Shown one piece after another: positions 1-8,737 of a stretch of 54,586 nucleotides of DNA. Within the stretch, counting starts at the first letter, position 1. Every line of letters starts with the position of its first letter. The DNA is from Pirellulaceae bacterium. GTDB lineage: Bacteria; Planctomycetota; Planctomycetia; Pirellulales; Pirellulaceae. The notes below the pieces were generated by a model. The model was given only the letters and a program-made list of their open reading frames with translations, was not told where the DNA came from and ran no database searches. The translations under genes were made by a program, and so were the position numbers. The stretch spans positions 1 to 54,586 of the forward strand of contig JALCBQ010000003.1 of NCBI GenBank assembly GCA_028066335.1. Direction: 5' to 3'.

Positions 1-88
1 CCATATTGGGGTCGCTAAAACTATCCAGGAGGCTATTTACCAACAAAACCAGAGAGCCGTGGTGGATATTTTTTCTTACTTAGAAGCC

Positions 89-1387
89 CTAGCTTTTTTG
101 ATAAATCGCCTTATCGGCGATATCTTTTCGACACCAAACGCCAGGCCATCGGATTTTCTGAACGGCCGTATAGGCGAGTAATTTTGCAGCTGAGACCGAA
201 TTTCCGGTCGCCGTTACCCCGAGGACACGTCCTCCATTTGTGAGAACTTTCCCGTTGACAAGTTTGGTACCGGCGTGGAAAACTTTAACATCTTCCATTT
301 TCTCGACTTCGTCCAAACCACTTATTTCAAGGCCTTTTTTGTAACTTCCCGGGTAGCCCTCGCTGGCCATGACAACACAAATGGAAGGGCGAGTGTCCCA
401 TTGTAGTGGCTCAATCTGATCGAGGGTCCCGTCAATTGTGGCCTCGATAAGATCAACAATATCAGATTTTAACCTTGTCAAAAGAGGCTGGCATTCAGGA
501 TCACCAAAACGGACATTGTATTCCAACACTTTTGGGCCTTGTCGAGTCATCATCAGTCCAGCATATAGCAGGCCCTTAAAGCGGCAACCTTCTATTTTCA
601 TAGAGTGAACGGTCGGTACCAAGACATGTTCCTCAATCCAATTCATCTGCTCATCCGAGACACTTGGGGTAGGGCAATAGGCCCCCATTCCCCCAGTGTT
701 TGGCCCTTTATCGCCATCGAAAGCAGGCTTGTGATCTTGCGCAGCAGGTAGAGTGACGATCGTTTTTCCGTCGGTAATTGCAAGGACCGAAGCCTCTTCT
801 CCATCCAGTCGCTCCTCAATAAGAATCTGACTTCCGGCCTCTCCAAAGACCTTCTGGCGAGCGATTTGATCAATCGCCTCGATCGCCTCAATCTTGTTAT
901 GACAAACAACGACACCTTTCCCTGCGGCGAGTCCGTCGGCCTTAATGACCAATGGTACATCACCAGCATCGTCGGCATAACGATTCTGAACAAAATGAGA
1001 AGCGCTCTCGGCATCATGAAAAACCTGATAATCGGCCGTTGGTATATCAGCCTTTCGTAGAAGATCCTTGCAATAGACCTTGCTACTTTCCATCTGGGCC
1101 GCTTCTTGGTTCGGGCCAAAAATCTTCAATCCCTCTTTTTCAAAAACGTCGACAATCCCTGCTGAAAGAGGTGCCTCCGGTCCAACGACCGTTATAGAAA
1201 CATCATTCTTTTTGACGAATTCTATGAGTTGCTCAAAATCAGTCTCTGCGATGGCAATGTTTTCGACATCTCGGGCCGTTCCTGCATTTCCAGGGGCGAC
1301 AAAAACCTGGTCGACTCGAGGACTTTGACTAATTTTCCACGCCAAAGCATGTTCCCGTCCACCACTGCCAATGACCAAAATTTTCAT
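89..1387 (-). CDS. purD: Phosphoribosylamine--glycine ligase (GARS)
   Basis: Cytosolic ligase that joins glycine to 5-phosphoribosylamine using ATP, the second step of purine synthesis. The 432-residue product has the family's usual length. Visible motifs are the N-terminal GSGGREHALAWK, GPEAPLSAGIVD, the ATP-grasp stretch IKADGLAAGKGVVV, the loop DGDKGPNTGGMGAY and the metal-binding RFGDPECQ. I chose the ATG at 1387 because MKILVIGSGG is the standard N-terminus. A GTG four codons upstream (1399) is also in frame and cannot be excluded; the GGAAAAAG around it may serve as a weak ribosome site for the ATG. It stands alone on the minus strand, divergent from the oxidase locus. No other purine gene is in view, so it is not part of a pur operon here. 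Confidence 0.97.
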   Translation of the reverse strand: MKILVIGSGGREHALAWKISQSPRVDQVFVAPGNAGTARDVENIAIAETDFEQLIEFVKKNDVSITVVGPEAPLSAGIVDVFEKEGLKIFGPNQEAAQMESSKVYCKDLLRKADIPTADYQVFHDAESASHFVQNRYADDAGDVPLVIKADGLAAGKGVVVCHNKIEAIEAIDQIARQKVFGEAGSQILIEERLDGEEASVLAITDGKTIVTLPAAQDHKPAFDGDKGPNTGGMGAYCPTPSVSDEQMNWIEEHVLVPTVHSMKIEGCRFKGLLYAGLMMTRQGPKVLEYNVRFGDPECQPLLTRLKSDIVDLIEATIDGTLDQIEPLQWDTRPSICVVMASEGYPGSYKKGLEISGLDEVEKMEDVKVFHAGTKLVNGKVLTNGGRVLGVTATGNSVSAAKLLAYTAVQKIRWPGVWCRKDIADKAIYQKS

Positions 1388-1635
1388 TACTTTTTCCACT
1401 TTTTCGGGTGACCTTGAACGCCCATTTTCCTACTTGCTCACAAATGGCACAGTCTGGGCGATCTATAATGTAAGTACCTTCTTCTATTGAGACAATGAGC
1501 GTACTTGGAGAATTTTCCCTTTCATCGTAAAATTAGTTCCTGGTCGTGTCATCTCACGAAAGGGTAGGGCATATCGTCCCTATTTCCTGAGAGGTAATCT
1601 GCCTAGTCCCTTCCAATTTCCCCGAGGTTTTGATT

Positions 1636-2466
1636 ATGGCCCCAAAACATGTCTCCCCTGTTCTAGCGATTCTTTTTCTCCTTTTGAGCCTGCCGATCGT
1701 TGAGGCAAAACAATCTGATCTCGAGACAAAAAAGAAAAGAACACCTAAAACTGAATGGGGCCATTTACGTGGCCGTTTTGAATTCAGTGGTAAGATCCCT
1801 CCCGCCAAACTCCTTACAATTAGCCAAGATAAAGCCCATTGCGGTAACCACACTCTTTACGACGAAAGCCTAGTTGTCGACCCAAACAAGAAAGGAATTA
1901 GCAATATTTTTATCTCTTTACGTCTTAAGAGGGGTAAAAAAATCGCTTCTCATGAAGATTATGCCGAGACGCTCAAAACGGCTATCACCCTTGACAACAC
2001 CCAGTGTCAATTCGTCCCACATGCTCTTTTTATCCGAACTGGACAAGTCCTTGAAATAAGAAACCTAGATAAGGTTGGCCACAATACCCGTATAAATACC
2101 CCTAAAAATAGTACTATCAACCCGATGATTCCAGCTGGTGGCATCCTGAAACACCAATTCACCAAAGGCGAGTCGATCCCGGCCGAGGTAAGTTGCTCTG
2201 TCCATCCCTGGATGAGTGCCTGGATCTGGGTTGTGGATCATCCTTATGTCGCTTTAACCGACTCTCAGGGTAATTTTGAAATCCGGAATCTGCCAGCCGG
2301 TGAATGGACCTTCCAGGTTTGGCATGAAAAAAGTGGCTATCTTAAAGAGGTCACCCATAATGGCAAGTTAACAACCTTCAAAAGAGGACGGTTTACAGCT
2401 ACGATAGAGGGTGGCAAAACGAACGACCTCGGGACTCTATCTGTAAATTCAACAACCTTCAAGTAA
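1636..2466 (+). CDS. Secreted cupredoxin-like copper protein
   Basis: Exported protein of 276 residues with a signal peptide (residues 1-24, cleavage after VEA). A cupredoxin-like region spans about 120-200, with a probable type 1 copper site: His149 in GHN, then Cys187, His190 and Met193 spaced C-x2-H-x2-M. Residues about 202-240 (TDSQGNFEIRNLPAGEW) look like a carboxypeptidase regulatory-like beta-sandwich. This two-part layout is known in planctomycete 'methylamine utilisation/plastocyanin-like' proteins. Sitting directly before a double cytochrome c and the oxidase subunits, it may carry electrons or deliver copper; that role is inferred. I start at ATG 1636; a TTG two codons earlier is in frame. 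Confidence 0.8.
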   Translation: MAPKHVSPVLAILFLLLSLPIVEAKQSDLETKKKRTPKTEWGHLRGRFEFSGKIPPAKLLTISQDKAHCGNHTLYDESLVVDPNKKGISNIFISLRLKRGKKIASHEDYAETLKTAITLDNTQCQFVPHALFIRTGQVLEIRNLDKVGHNTRINTPKNSTINPMIPAGGILKHQFTKGESIPAEVSCSVHPWMSAWIWVVDHPYVALTDSQGNFEIRNLPAGEWTFQVWHEKSGYLKEVTHNGKLTTFKRGRFTATIEGGKTNDLGTLSVNSTTFK

Positions 2467-2545
2467 CCTGCGAGCCTGCCATTCGTAGAAAAACCCTGCC
2501 CGTTAGCTCTATAGCATCTCCTAACATCATTTTGAATTATTCCGT

Positions 2546-3880
2546 ATGAGAAAGCCCTCCTCACCAACTCTTTTTGATTCCTTTTTGGAAAAATCTGCAA
2601 ACCGGCTATTAGGTAGACGCCGTGAGCGTTCTTTAATTTTGTTGGGGGTTTTTATTTTTTTTCCATTCCTTCTCTTTTTGAATATGACAGGGTGCTCAAA
2701 AGCTGATCCCCGTTTTGAACTGGACGAGCTCTATCTTCTAAAATTAGAAAAATACCTTGCTCCATTGAGTCCACCTCAGAAAGCGAACCTTGAGGCCGTT
2801 CTCATTGATCTCTATGGAACCCCGAATGAGCCTACACTCCCTACATCACCCTCCTTTGATTTTCTCTCTCTAGAAGACCTTAAAATGGCGGCTGGAGCAG
2901 TCTCTAGCACCGAAGAGGGGCATTCTCATGGTCTTTATCGTCAACATTGTGCCGACTGCCATGGCCTTAGTGGTGATGGAAAGGGGCCCCGTGCCCTGGT
3001 TATTGATCCTTATCCACGTGACTACCGTCAAGGCATTTTTAAATTTAAATCGACTTTGCGAGACCAGAAACCGACTCACGATGACCTCAAACGAATCGTT
3101 GAATTCGGGATTCCAGGAACAGCGATGCCTTCTTTTCGCCTTCTTCCTGAGAACGAAAAAGACCGACTCGTTGACTATGTTATCTACCTCAGCATTCGTG
3201 GTGAAACCGAACGACAGCTTGCAGAATATATTATTGATGAGCTGGAAGAAGGTGAGCTTCTGCTCGATAAGGCAAAAGGAAAGGGCTCCCCTGAAGTTCT
3301 CGAAGCGAAAGAGATCATTGACGAAATTGCCGAGGAGATTGCTCTCTCGTGGAAAGAGGCGGCCGACTATCCGATCTCCGTTTCTCCTTCTCCGCTCAAA
3401 CAGTTCACTGGTGAAGAGCGGGAGGCAAAACGTCTGGAGATGGTCCTTGCTGGACAGACTCTCTTCCGCACTGAAACGGCTAACTGCACCAAATGCCACG
3501 GAGTGATGGCAATGGGCAACGGCGAGAGCCAAGACTACAACGACTGGGAGAAAGCCTATTTTGATATATTGTCTCCCGATTCGGGGAAAGAGTACCTTGA
3601 TGCAGGCGCATTTCCCCCTCGAAAAGCGAATCCCAGAAATCTTCGACGTGGTGTTTTTCGAGGGGGCTACAAGCCAGAAGATATTTACCGCCGTATCCAT
3701 CAGGGGATTGCCGGTACCCCGATGCCTTCTGTCATTATCAAACCGGAGAACGCCCCTGATTCCATTCAAGGGCTGACCGAGTACGACATTTGGTGTCTTG
3801 TCGAGTATGTCCGGAACTTACCCTACGAAGAGGAAAGCCAAGGAGTACGAAACGGTCCACTACCTCCACAGATTAAATAA
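2546..3880 (+). CDS. Lipoprotein with two cytochrome c domains
   Basis: Extracytoplasmic dihaem protein of 444 residues. The N-terminus is basic, then a hydrophobic stretch (about 30-48) ends in MTGC, so Cys50 is a probable lipidation site; a plain membrane anchor is the alternative. Haem motif 1 is CADCH (Cys135, Cys138, His139), with likely axial Met194 in GTAMPSF. Haem motif 2 is CTKCH (Cys314, Cys317, His318), with likely axial Met393 in GTPMPS. An acidic helical linker (about 220-275) separates the domains. It lies between a cupredoxin and oxidase subunit II, so it probably feeds electrons to CuA. Subunit II itself carries no fused cytochrome c, which fits a separate donor. Confidence 0.88.
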   Translation: MRKPSSPTLFDSFLEKSANRLLGRRRERSLILLGVFIFFPFLLFLNMTGCSKADPRFELDELYLLKLEKYLAPLSPPQKANLEAVLIDLYGTPNEPTLPTSPSFDFLSLEDLKMAAGAVSSTEEGHSHGLYRQHCADCHGLSGDGKGPRALVIDPYPRDYRQGIFKFKSTLRDQKPTHDDLKRIVEFGIPGTAMPSFRLLPENEKDRLVDYVIYLSIRGETERQLAEYIIDELEEGELLLDKAKGKGSPEVLEAKEIIDEIAEEIALSWKEAADYPISVSPSPLKQFTGEEREAKRLEMVLAGQTLFRTETANCTKCHGVMAMGNGESQDYNDWEKAYFDILSPDSGKEYLDAGAFPPRKANPRNLRRGVFRGGYKPEDIYRRIHQGIAGTPMPSVIIKPENAPDSIQGLTEYDIWCLVEYVRNLPYEEESQGVRNGPLPPQIK

Positions 3881-3962
3881 GCATTTTCTCTTTTGTAAAA
3901 AGTCTCTCCAACGGGTAATTTTGGGTGACGACCTTTGCCACGCCGCTGAGCAAGAAAAACTC

Positions 3963-4808
3963 ATGACCAAATCAATCTGGAGCCTATTTTTTCTTACCAT
4001 TCCTGTGCTGGGAACCTTAATATTTGGACTGGCCTACTGTGGCTGGCCCCCTTTTGAAGGGGCTTGGCTTCCTAAAAACATCAACCCTCGTGCTGCAACC
4101 ATTGACCATCTTTTTGTATTAGTCCTCTATCTTACCGGCTCTGTTTTTCTCCTTGTTGGCCTTCTGTTTGTCTGGGCAATTTGGTCAAGGCCCCTTCCCG
4201 ATTCAGCCATATCAAATAATCAATGTGCCAAATCTCCTCTAGAAAAAAAACCTCGACTGAGCGAAGGCCAAATCGAGTGGGGCCTTTTTGGAATCCTTTT
4301 CTGCCTCCTTTTGGGGTTGATCCTTTATCAAACATCAATCTGGTCGGCGACAACTGGCTACAAACCGATTGCCAATGATGAAACCAACCAAAAACAGAGC
4401 CCCCCCAACAAAACCAGGCTCCAGCAGTCGTTTGCCAGAATCACAGCACGTCAGTTTGAATGGGATATTCGTTATGCGGGGGTTGATGGGCTTCTCGATA
4501 CCGAAGACGATGTATTAACAACAAATTTTCTCCTTCTCCCCAAAGGTGAACTGGTCGTTTTAGAGCTGCGAAGCCAAGATGTCATTCATAGTTTTTTTGC
4601 TCCAAACTTTCGGATTAAACAAGATATCCTTCCGGGTAGAACCCACTACATCTGGTTTGAAGCGACCGAAGAAGGGAAGTACGAGTTTCTCTGCGCAGAG
4701 CTATGTGGTTGGGGACACTTTAAGATGGCAGGTGAACTGCACGTTGTTACGGCCGAAGAGTCTAAAGAGTGGCTAACAAGGGGTGGCATTAACAAGGATC
4801 CTCTGTAA
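3963..4808 (+). CDS. coxB: Cytochrome c oxidase subunit II (CuA)
   Basis: Membrane-anchored subunit that accepts electrons from cytochrome c at the binuclear CuA centre. From ATG 3963 the product is 281 residues. The CuA ligands are all present: His209 (VIHSFF), Cys244, Glu246, Cys248, His252 and Met255, in the pattern CAELCGWGHFKM. Hydrophobic segments lie at about 8-27, 50-73 and 107-125; the first may be a signal peptide or extra helix. ARQFEWDIRY is the typical start of the COX2 beta-barrel. The open frame extends upstream to 3798, but that part would overlap the preceding gene and looks non-coding. It is followed after 38 bases by subunit I. Confidence 0.96.
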   Translation: MTKSIWSLFFLTIPVLGTLIFGLAYCGWPPFEGAWLPKNINPRAATIDHLFVLVLYLTGSVFLLVGLLFVWAIWSRPLPDSAISNNQCAKSPLEKKPRLSEGQIEWGLFGILFCLLLGLILYQTSIWSATTGYKPIANDETNQKQSPPNKTRLQQSFARITARQFEWDIRYAGVDGLLDTEDDVLTTNFLLLPKGELVVLELRSQDVIHSFFAPNFRIKQDILPGRTHYIWFEATEEGKYEFLCAELCGWGHFKMAGELHVVTAEESKEWLTRGGINKDPL

Positions 4809-4846
4809 CGCTACCGCATATGCCTCTTATTTATTAACAGTATTGT

Positions 4847-6574
4847 ATGACAACTTCCTTACAAAACTTGAACCTGACTTGTCAGAACCAGAAGGTTCCC
4901 TGGCTCTTTAACCATCGGGTGATTGGAAAAGCTTTTCTTTTTCTTTCTCTTTTCTGGATGGTTGGGGGAGGACTTTTGGCCTTGGCTGTCCGCTGGCAAC
5001 TTGCATGGCCCTGGGAGGAGGTACCTGTTTTAGGGTCGACACTCTTTACAAGTACTGGTGGCAAAATGCCACAAGAGTTCTACACGATGCTCTTTACTAT
5101 GCATGCGACGGTTATGCTCTTTTTAGTTGTGATCCCTTTATTAACCGGCGCGTTCGGGAACTTGCTCATCCCGCCGATGATAGGAACCGACCGGATGTAT
5201 TCACCAAAGCTCTGCTTTTGGCATTTTGCGCTTATGTGGCCCGGTTACCTTGCCTTTACCCTTAGCTTTTTTAGCCCAGGCTATGGTCCTTCTTCGGGTT
5301 GGACCGCTTATGCCCCCCTTGCAACATTCGCAGGGGCTGCACCGGGGAGTGGTCAAGCCCAAACATTGTGGCTCATTGGCATTGTTTTTGTGAGCCTTTC
5401 TTCGTTGGCTGGATCAATCAACACAATAGCAACGATATTTCAACGGCGGACAAAGGAGCTGACGATGTTTCGTTTGCCTATGACAATCTGGTGCCTTCTC
5501 ATTGCAGCAATTATTCAGCTCTTTGGGCTACCTGTTCTGCTTGCTGGTGGAACGATGCAAATTCTTGACCGTTCAGTCGGCACAACCTTTTTTCAGCCTC
5601 AATCACTTGTTATTGCTCAGGAAGTCTTCTCCAATGGGGGTGGTGACCCCCTTGCATGGCAACACCTTTTTTGGTTTTATTCCCATCCAGCGGTCTATGT
5701 GATGATATTGCCGGTAATGGGCATGATTTCTGAAATACTCTCATGCTTTGCAAGAAAACCACTCTTTGGTTATCGAGGGATGATTATTTCGGTTTGCAGC
5801 ATAGCGATTATGGGCTTTTTAGTTTGGGGACACCATATGTTTGTTTCCGGGATGAATCAAGCTTTAGGAGCTACTTTTGCATTATCGACGATGCTCATAG
5901 CGATTCCCAGCGCCTTAAAGACTTTTAACTGGCTTGGAACTCTTTGGCGGGCCAATATTCAATTTACAACGGCAATGCTCTTTTCGATCTCGTTCGTATT
6001 TATGTTTCTCATTGGTGGTCTTTCAGGAATTTTCATGGCTTCACCAGCTGTCGATACCTACATTCACGATTCTTATTTTATTGTTGCCCATATTCACTAC
6101 GTCCTTTTTGGCAGCAGTATTATGGGAGTCTTTGGTGCTTTTCACTATTGGTTCCCCTCGTTTTTTGGAAAAACGCTTAATGAAACACTTGGAAAAATTC
6201 ATTTTGTTATGACTTTCCTTTTTCTCAATGGAACATTCTTTTTAATGCATCTCCTCGGTATTGCTGGTATGCCACGCCGGACTGCCGATCCTTATCACTT
6301 AGAGCTGTTCCGACCATTATTGCCGATGAATCAATGGATTACCCTTTTTGCCATCTTGTTAACAACAGCACAATTGATTTTTGTCATTAACTTTTTTTAC
6401 ACGCTATTTTTTGGGAAAAAAAGTCCTCCCAACCCGTGGCGAGCCAATACCCTTGAGTGGCAAAATCTCTCCGATTGTGGCACAGTCGGACGAACCGTTT
6501 TCCACGCACCCTACCGCTTTAACCACTCTAATGACAAGCTTGACTACTGTCCACAGAACCAAGAGTCCAACTAA
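4847..6574 (+). CDS. coxA: Cytochrome c oxidase subunit I, A2 type
   Basis: Catalytic 12-helix haem-copper subunit (575 residues) that reduces oxygen to water and pumps protons. Ligands seen: His86 (MHATVM) and His417 for low-spin haem, His415 for the oxygen-binding haem, and His280, His329 and His330 for CuB. Tyr284 lies four residues after His280, as needed for the His-Tyr crosslink. The helix VI motif is YSHPAVY, lacking the D-channel glutamate of HPEVY. This YSHP signature is the established mark of the A2 subfamily. It belongs to one plus-strand run with subunit II, ctaA and ctaB. A conventional subunit III gene does not follow directly; see the gene at 8738. Confidence 0.97.
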   Translation: MTTSLQNLNLTCQNQKVPWLFNHRVIGKAFLFLSLFWMVGGGLLALAVRWQLAWPWEEVPVLGSTLFTSTGGKMPQEFYTMLFTMHATVMLFLVVIPLLTGAFGNLLIPPMIGTDRMYSPKLCFWHFALMWPGYLAFTLSFFSPGYGPSSGWTAYAPLATFAGAAPGSGQAQTLWLIGIVFVSLSSLAGSINTIATIFQRRTKELTMFRLPMTIWCLLIAAIIQLFGLPVLLAGGTMQILDRSVGTTFFQPQSLVIAQEVFSNGGGDPLAWQHLFWFYSHPAVYVMILPVMGMISEILSCFARKPLFGYRGMIISVCSIAIMGFLVWGHHMFVSGMNQALGATFALSTMLIAIPSALKTFNWLGTLWRANIQFTTAMLFSISFVFMFLIGGLSGIFMASPAVDTYIHDSYFIVAHIHYVLFGSSIMGVFGAFHYWFPSFFGKTLNETLGKIHFVMTFLFLNGTFFLMHLLGIAGMPRRTADPYHLELFRPLLPMNQWITLFAILLTTAQLIFVINFFYTLFFGKKSPPNPWRANTLEWQNLSDCGTVGRTVFHAPYRFNHSNDKLDYCPQNQESN

Positions 6575-6663
6575 GGAAAGGCTCGAAAACTTCCCAAGAA
6601 CCATTAGAATTTTCTCCCTTTTCAAGGGGGCTCCCGAAAAACAAGAATTTCTTAAATAATAGG

Positions 6664-7752
6664 GTGACCCAAAACCCTTTAACAACAGCAGAGATTTGTG
6701 TGAATAACCGGAACGAGATCGATATACCTAGCAAACTACCTCACAGGCTTGCTGTCTTGTTGGTTTGTGTTACTTTCCCACTCCTTTTTGTCGGTGGTTT
6801 AGTCACGACCAAGCAGGCTGGTATGGCTGTCCCTGATTGGCCAAACACCTATGGTTACAACCTCCTTCTTTATCCTTTAACCTCGTGGATTGGTGGCCCC
6901 CTTGATTTACTCTTAGAACATAGCCATCGTTTACTCGGCGCGTTGGCAGGTTTTCTTACGATTGGCCTTGTTATCGTTTTGAAATACAAAGACCGGCGTC
7001 CAAGTATGTTTTGGTGGGGCATTGGTGGCTTAGTGCTTGTCTTGGTCCAAGGAGGGCTCGGTGGGATTCGCGTTTTATTTGACGACCGCGATTTTGCAAA
7101 AATTCACGGGTGCACAGGACCTCTGTTTTTTGCCTACAGTACAATGTTAGCCGTTTGGACCTCAAGTTATTGGCAAGAAACCCGCTCTCAACAACTTCAA
7201 AGTGGCGTTAAAAATTCAGAAACTCACAGCAAAGGTTCAACAGAACTCAGAAAAAGAACCCAACGTTTTTGGTATCTTGCCATTGGCTTCTTACTTTTTG
7301 CTTATACCCAGCTTGTCCTTGGTGCTTTTCTTCGTCATCTGGTGGTTACAACGAATCCTCACCTCTACTTTTGGCTGGCGGTCTGTCATATTACGCTAGC
7401 CTTTTTACTCCTATTTGCGAGTATCGTGCTAATGGTCTTCGGAAAACCATTTAAGGCAAACCGACGAATAAAAAGGGTCACCTCTAGAATTCATCTTCTG
7501 GTCACTTTACAGGTTTTACTTGGAATAGGAACATGGGCTCTGAAAAATGGTCTCCCACCCGGATGGGCAGAAACTTTTAGCTGGACCTCGGACTGGTTAA
7601 TCCTCCACGAAACTGGCTTCCAAACGGTTGTCATTACGTCACACGTTGCCATGGGCTCGTTGATTTTAGCGTTGTCGGTAATGTTGGTTCTCCGCTCTTA
7701 TCTTTACCTTGTGCAAAACGATAAAATGGCAGAAAATAAAAACGCCATATGA
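6664..7752 (+). CDS. ctaA: Haem A synthase (COX15/CtaA)
   Basis: Membrane enzyme that oxidises the C8 methyl of haem O to a formyl group, giving haem A for the oxidase encoded just upstream. The 362-residue product has about eight hydrophobic helices. Key histidines are in EHSHR, KIHG, FLRHLV and TSHVA, the paired sites expected of the family, and GLVTTKQAGMAVPDWP is a typical periplasmic loop. The start is GTG at 6664, the only start codon close to the conserved region. A hydrophilic patch at about 175-200 (EDTRSQQL-like, polar) separates the two four-helix halves. ctaB follows, so both haem A steps are encoded together. Confidence 0.93.
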   Translation: MTQNPLTTAEICVNNRNEIDIPSKLPHRLAVLLVCVTFPLLFVGGLVTTKQAGMAVPDWPNTYGYNLLLYPLTSWIGGPLDLLLEHSHRLLGALAGFLTIGLVIVLKYKDRRPSMFWWGIGGLVLVLVQGGLGGIRVLFDDRDFAKIHGCTGPLFFAYSTMLAVWTSSYWQETRSQQLQSGVKNSETHSKGSTELRKRTQRFWYLAIGFLLFAYTQLVLGAFLRHLVVTTNPHLYFWLAVCHITLAFLLLFASIVLMVFGKPFKANRRIKRVTSRIHLLVTLQVLLGIGTWALKNGLPPGWAETFSWTSDWLILHETGFQTVVITSHVAMGSLILALSVMLVLRSYLYLVQNDKMAENKNAI

Positions 7753-7816
7753 AAATAATGGCACTGACATAACCTTTGATCAAACATACTCAATAATAGC
7801 TAATACCAACCAACGC

Positions 7817-8701
7817 ATGAATACCCGCATTTCTGCCTATCTTGAGCTGACCAAACCACGCCTACTTATTATGGTGATGGCTTCTGTGAGCGTCGCCTCT
7901 TATGTCGCTTGTGAGGGGAATATTCCGCAAGCCCTCATGGAAACATTTTGTTACATGATGTTAGGTACCGTTTTGGTTGCCGCTAGTAGTAGCGTTTTAA
8001 ACCATTACTTGGAACGTAAAACAGATGCACTTATGCCCCGAACAGCCAATCGCCCTCTTCCTTCAAAAACACTCCAAGAATGGGAAGTGTTGGTATTTGG
8101 TGCCATAACAATTATTGTTGGATTTATCGTTCTCTACATGAAAACAAATCCGCTCACCGCCTACCTTGGCCTTGCAACATGGGTAAGCTATGTCTGGATT
8201 TATACCCCGTTAAAGTATTTAACCTCGTGGAACACTGCTGTCGGAGCGGTGTCGGGGGCACTACCACTTTTAATGGGCTGGTGTGGCATGGGGCAACCAT
8301 TTGATCCGATGGCCCTTTCTGTCTTTGGTTTAATGTTTTTCTGGCAGTTTCCACACTTTATGGCGATCGCTTGGCTCTATAAAACCCAATATACCAACGC
8401 GGGAATGAAGATGTTGCCCGTCGTCGAAAAAGATGGCCTTCTCACTGGCATGCAAGCGGTCGTTTGTGCCGTGGCGGTTATTATTGTGAGCCTCCTCCCT
8501 GTATGGCGTTATGGAGTTGGTGCCAGTTGGTTCTATCTGACCGTCTGCCTTCTTTTCGGTTTTTTACAGCTCAAATATGCTCTCGATTTTGCACAAAATA
8601 GAAATGATGTCACTGCAAGACGGCTTTTAAGGTCGTCACTGATCTATTTGCCATTCTGGATGATCGGTCTTTTGACGATCAACTACACCCCCATCACTTA
8701 A
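7817..8701 (+). CDS. ctaB: Protohaem IX farnesyltransferase (haem O synthase)
   Basis: Membrane prenyltransferase that attaches the farnesyl chain to protohaem, making haem O for CtaA. 295 residues from ATG 7817, close to the family's usual size. It begins with LTKPRLLIMVM, carries the first Asp-containing motif NHYLERKTDALMPRT followed by NRPLP, and later YKTQYTNAGMKMLP, both standard for UbiA-family CtaB. About nine hydrophobic helices follow. The open frame runs 36 codons further upstream, overlapping the end of ctaA, but MNTRISAYLELTKP is the expected N-terminus. Confidence 0.95.
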   Translation: MNTRISAYLELTKPRLLIMVMASVSVASYVACEGNIPQALMETFCYMMLGTVLVAASSSVLNHYLERKTDALMPRTANRPLPSKTLQEWEVLVFGAITIIVGFIVLYMKTNPLTAYLGLATWVSYVWIYTPLKYLTSWNTAVGAVSGALPLLMGWCGMGQPFDPMALSVFGLMFFWQFPHFMAIAWLYKTQYTNAGMKMLPVVEKDGLLTGMQAVVCAVAVIIVSLLPVWRYGVGASWFYLTVCLLFGFLQLKYALDFAQNRNDVTARRLLRSSLIYLPFWMIGLLTINYTPIT

Positions 8702-8737
8702 AACGCTTCCTCGGTATAAACTATCGGTACATACCTC

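Noticed and set aside
2..181. Plus-strand open frame at the left edge (HIGVAKTIQEAIYQQNQ...) that could be the end of a gene converging on purD
   Set aside because: It would overlap the last 93 bases of purD antisense; without sequence to the left I cannot support it, though the first 88 bases could be coding.
643..1119. 158-codon minus frame inside purD
   Set aside because: Shadow of purD in another frame, with no motif or ribosome site.
2870..3769. 299-codon minus frame opposite the dihaem cytochrome gene
   Set aside because: The plus frame has two haem motifs and a lipobox; the minus frame has no recognisable content.
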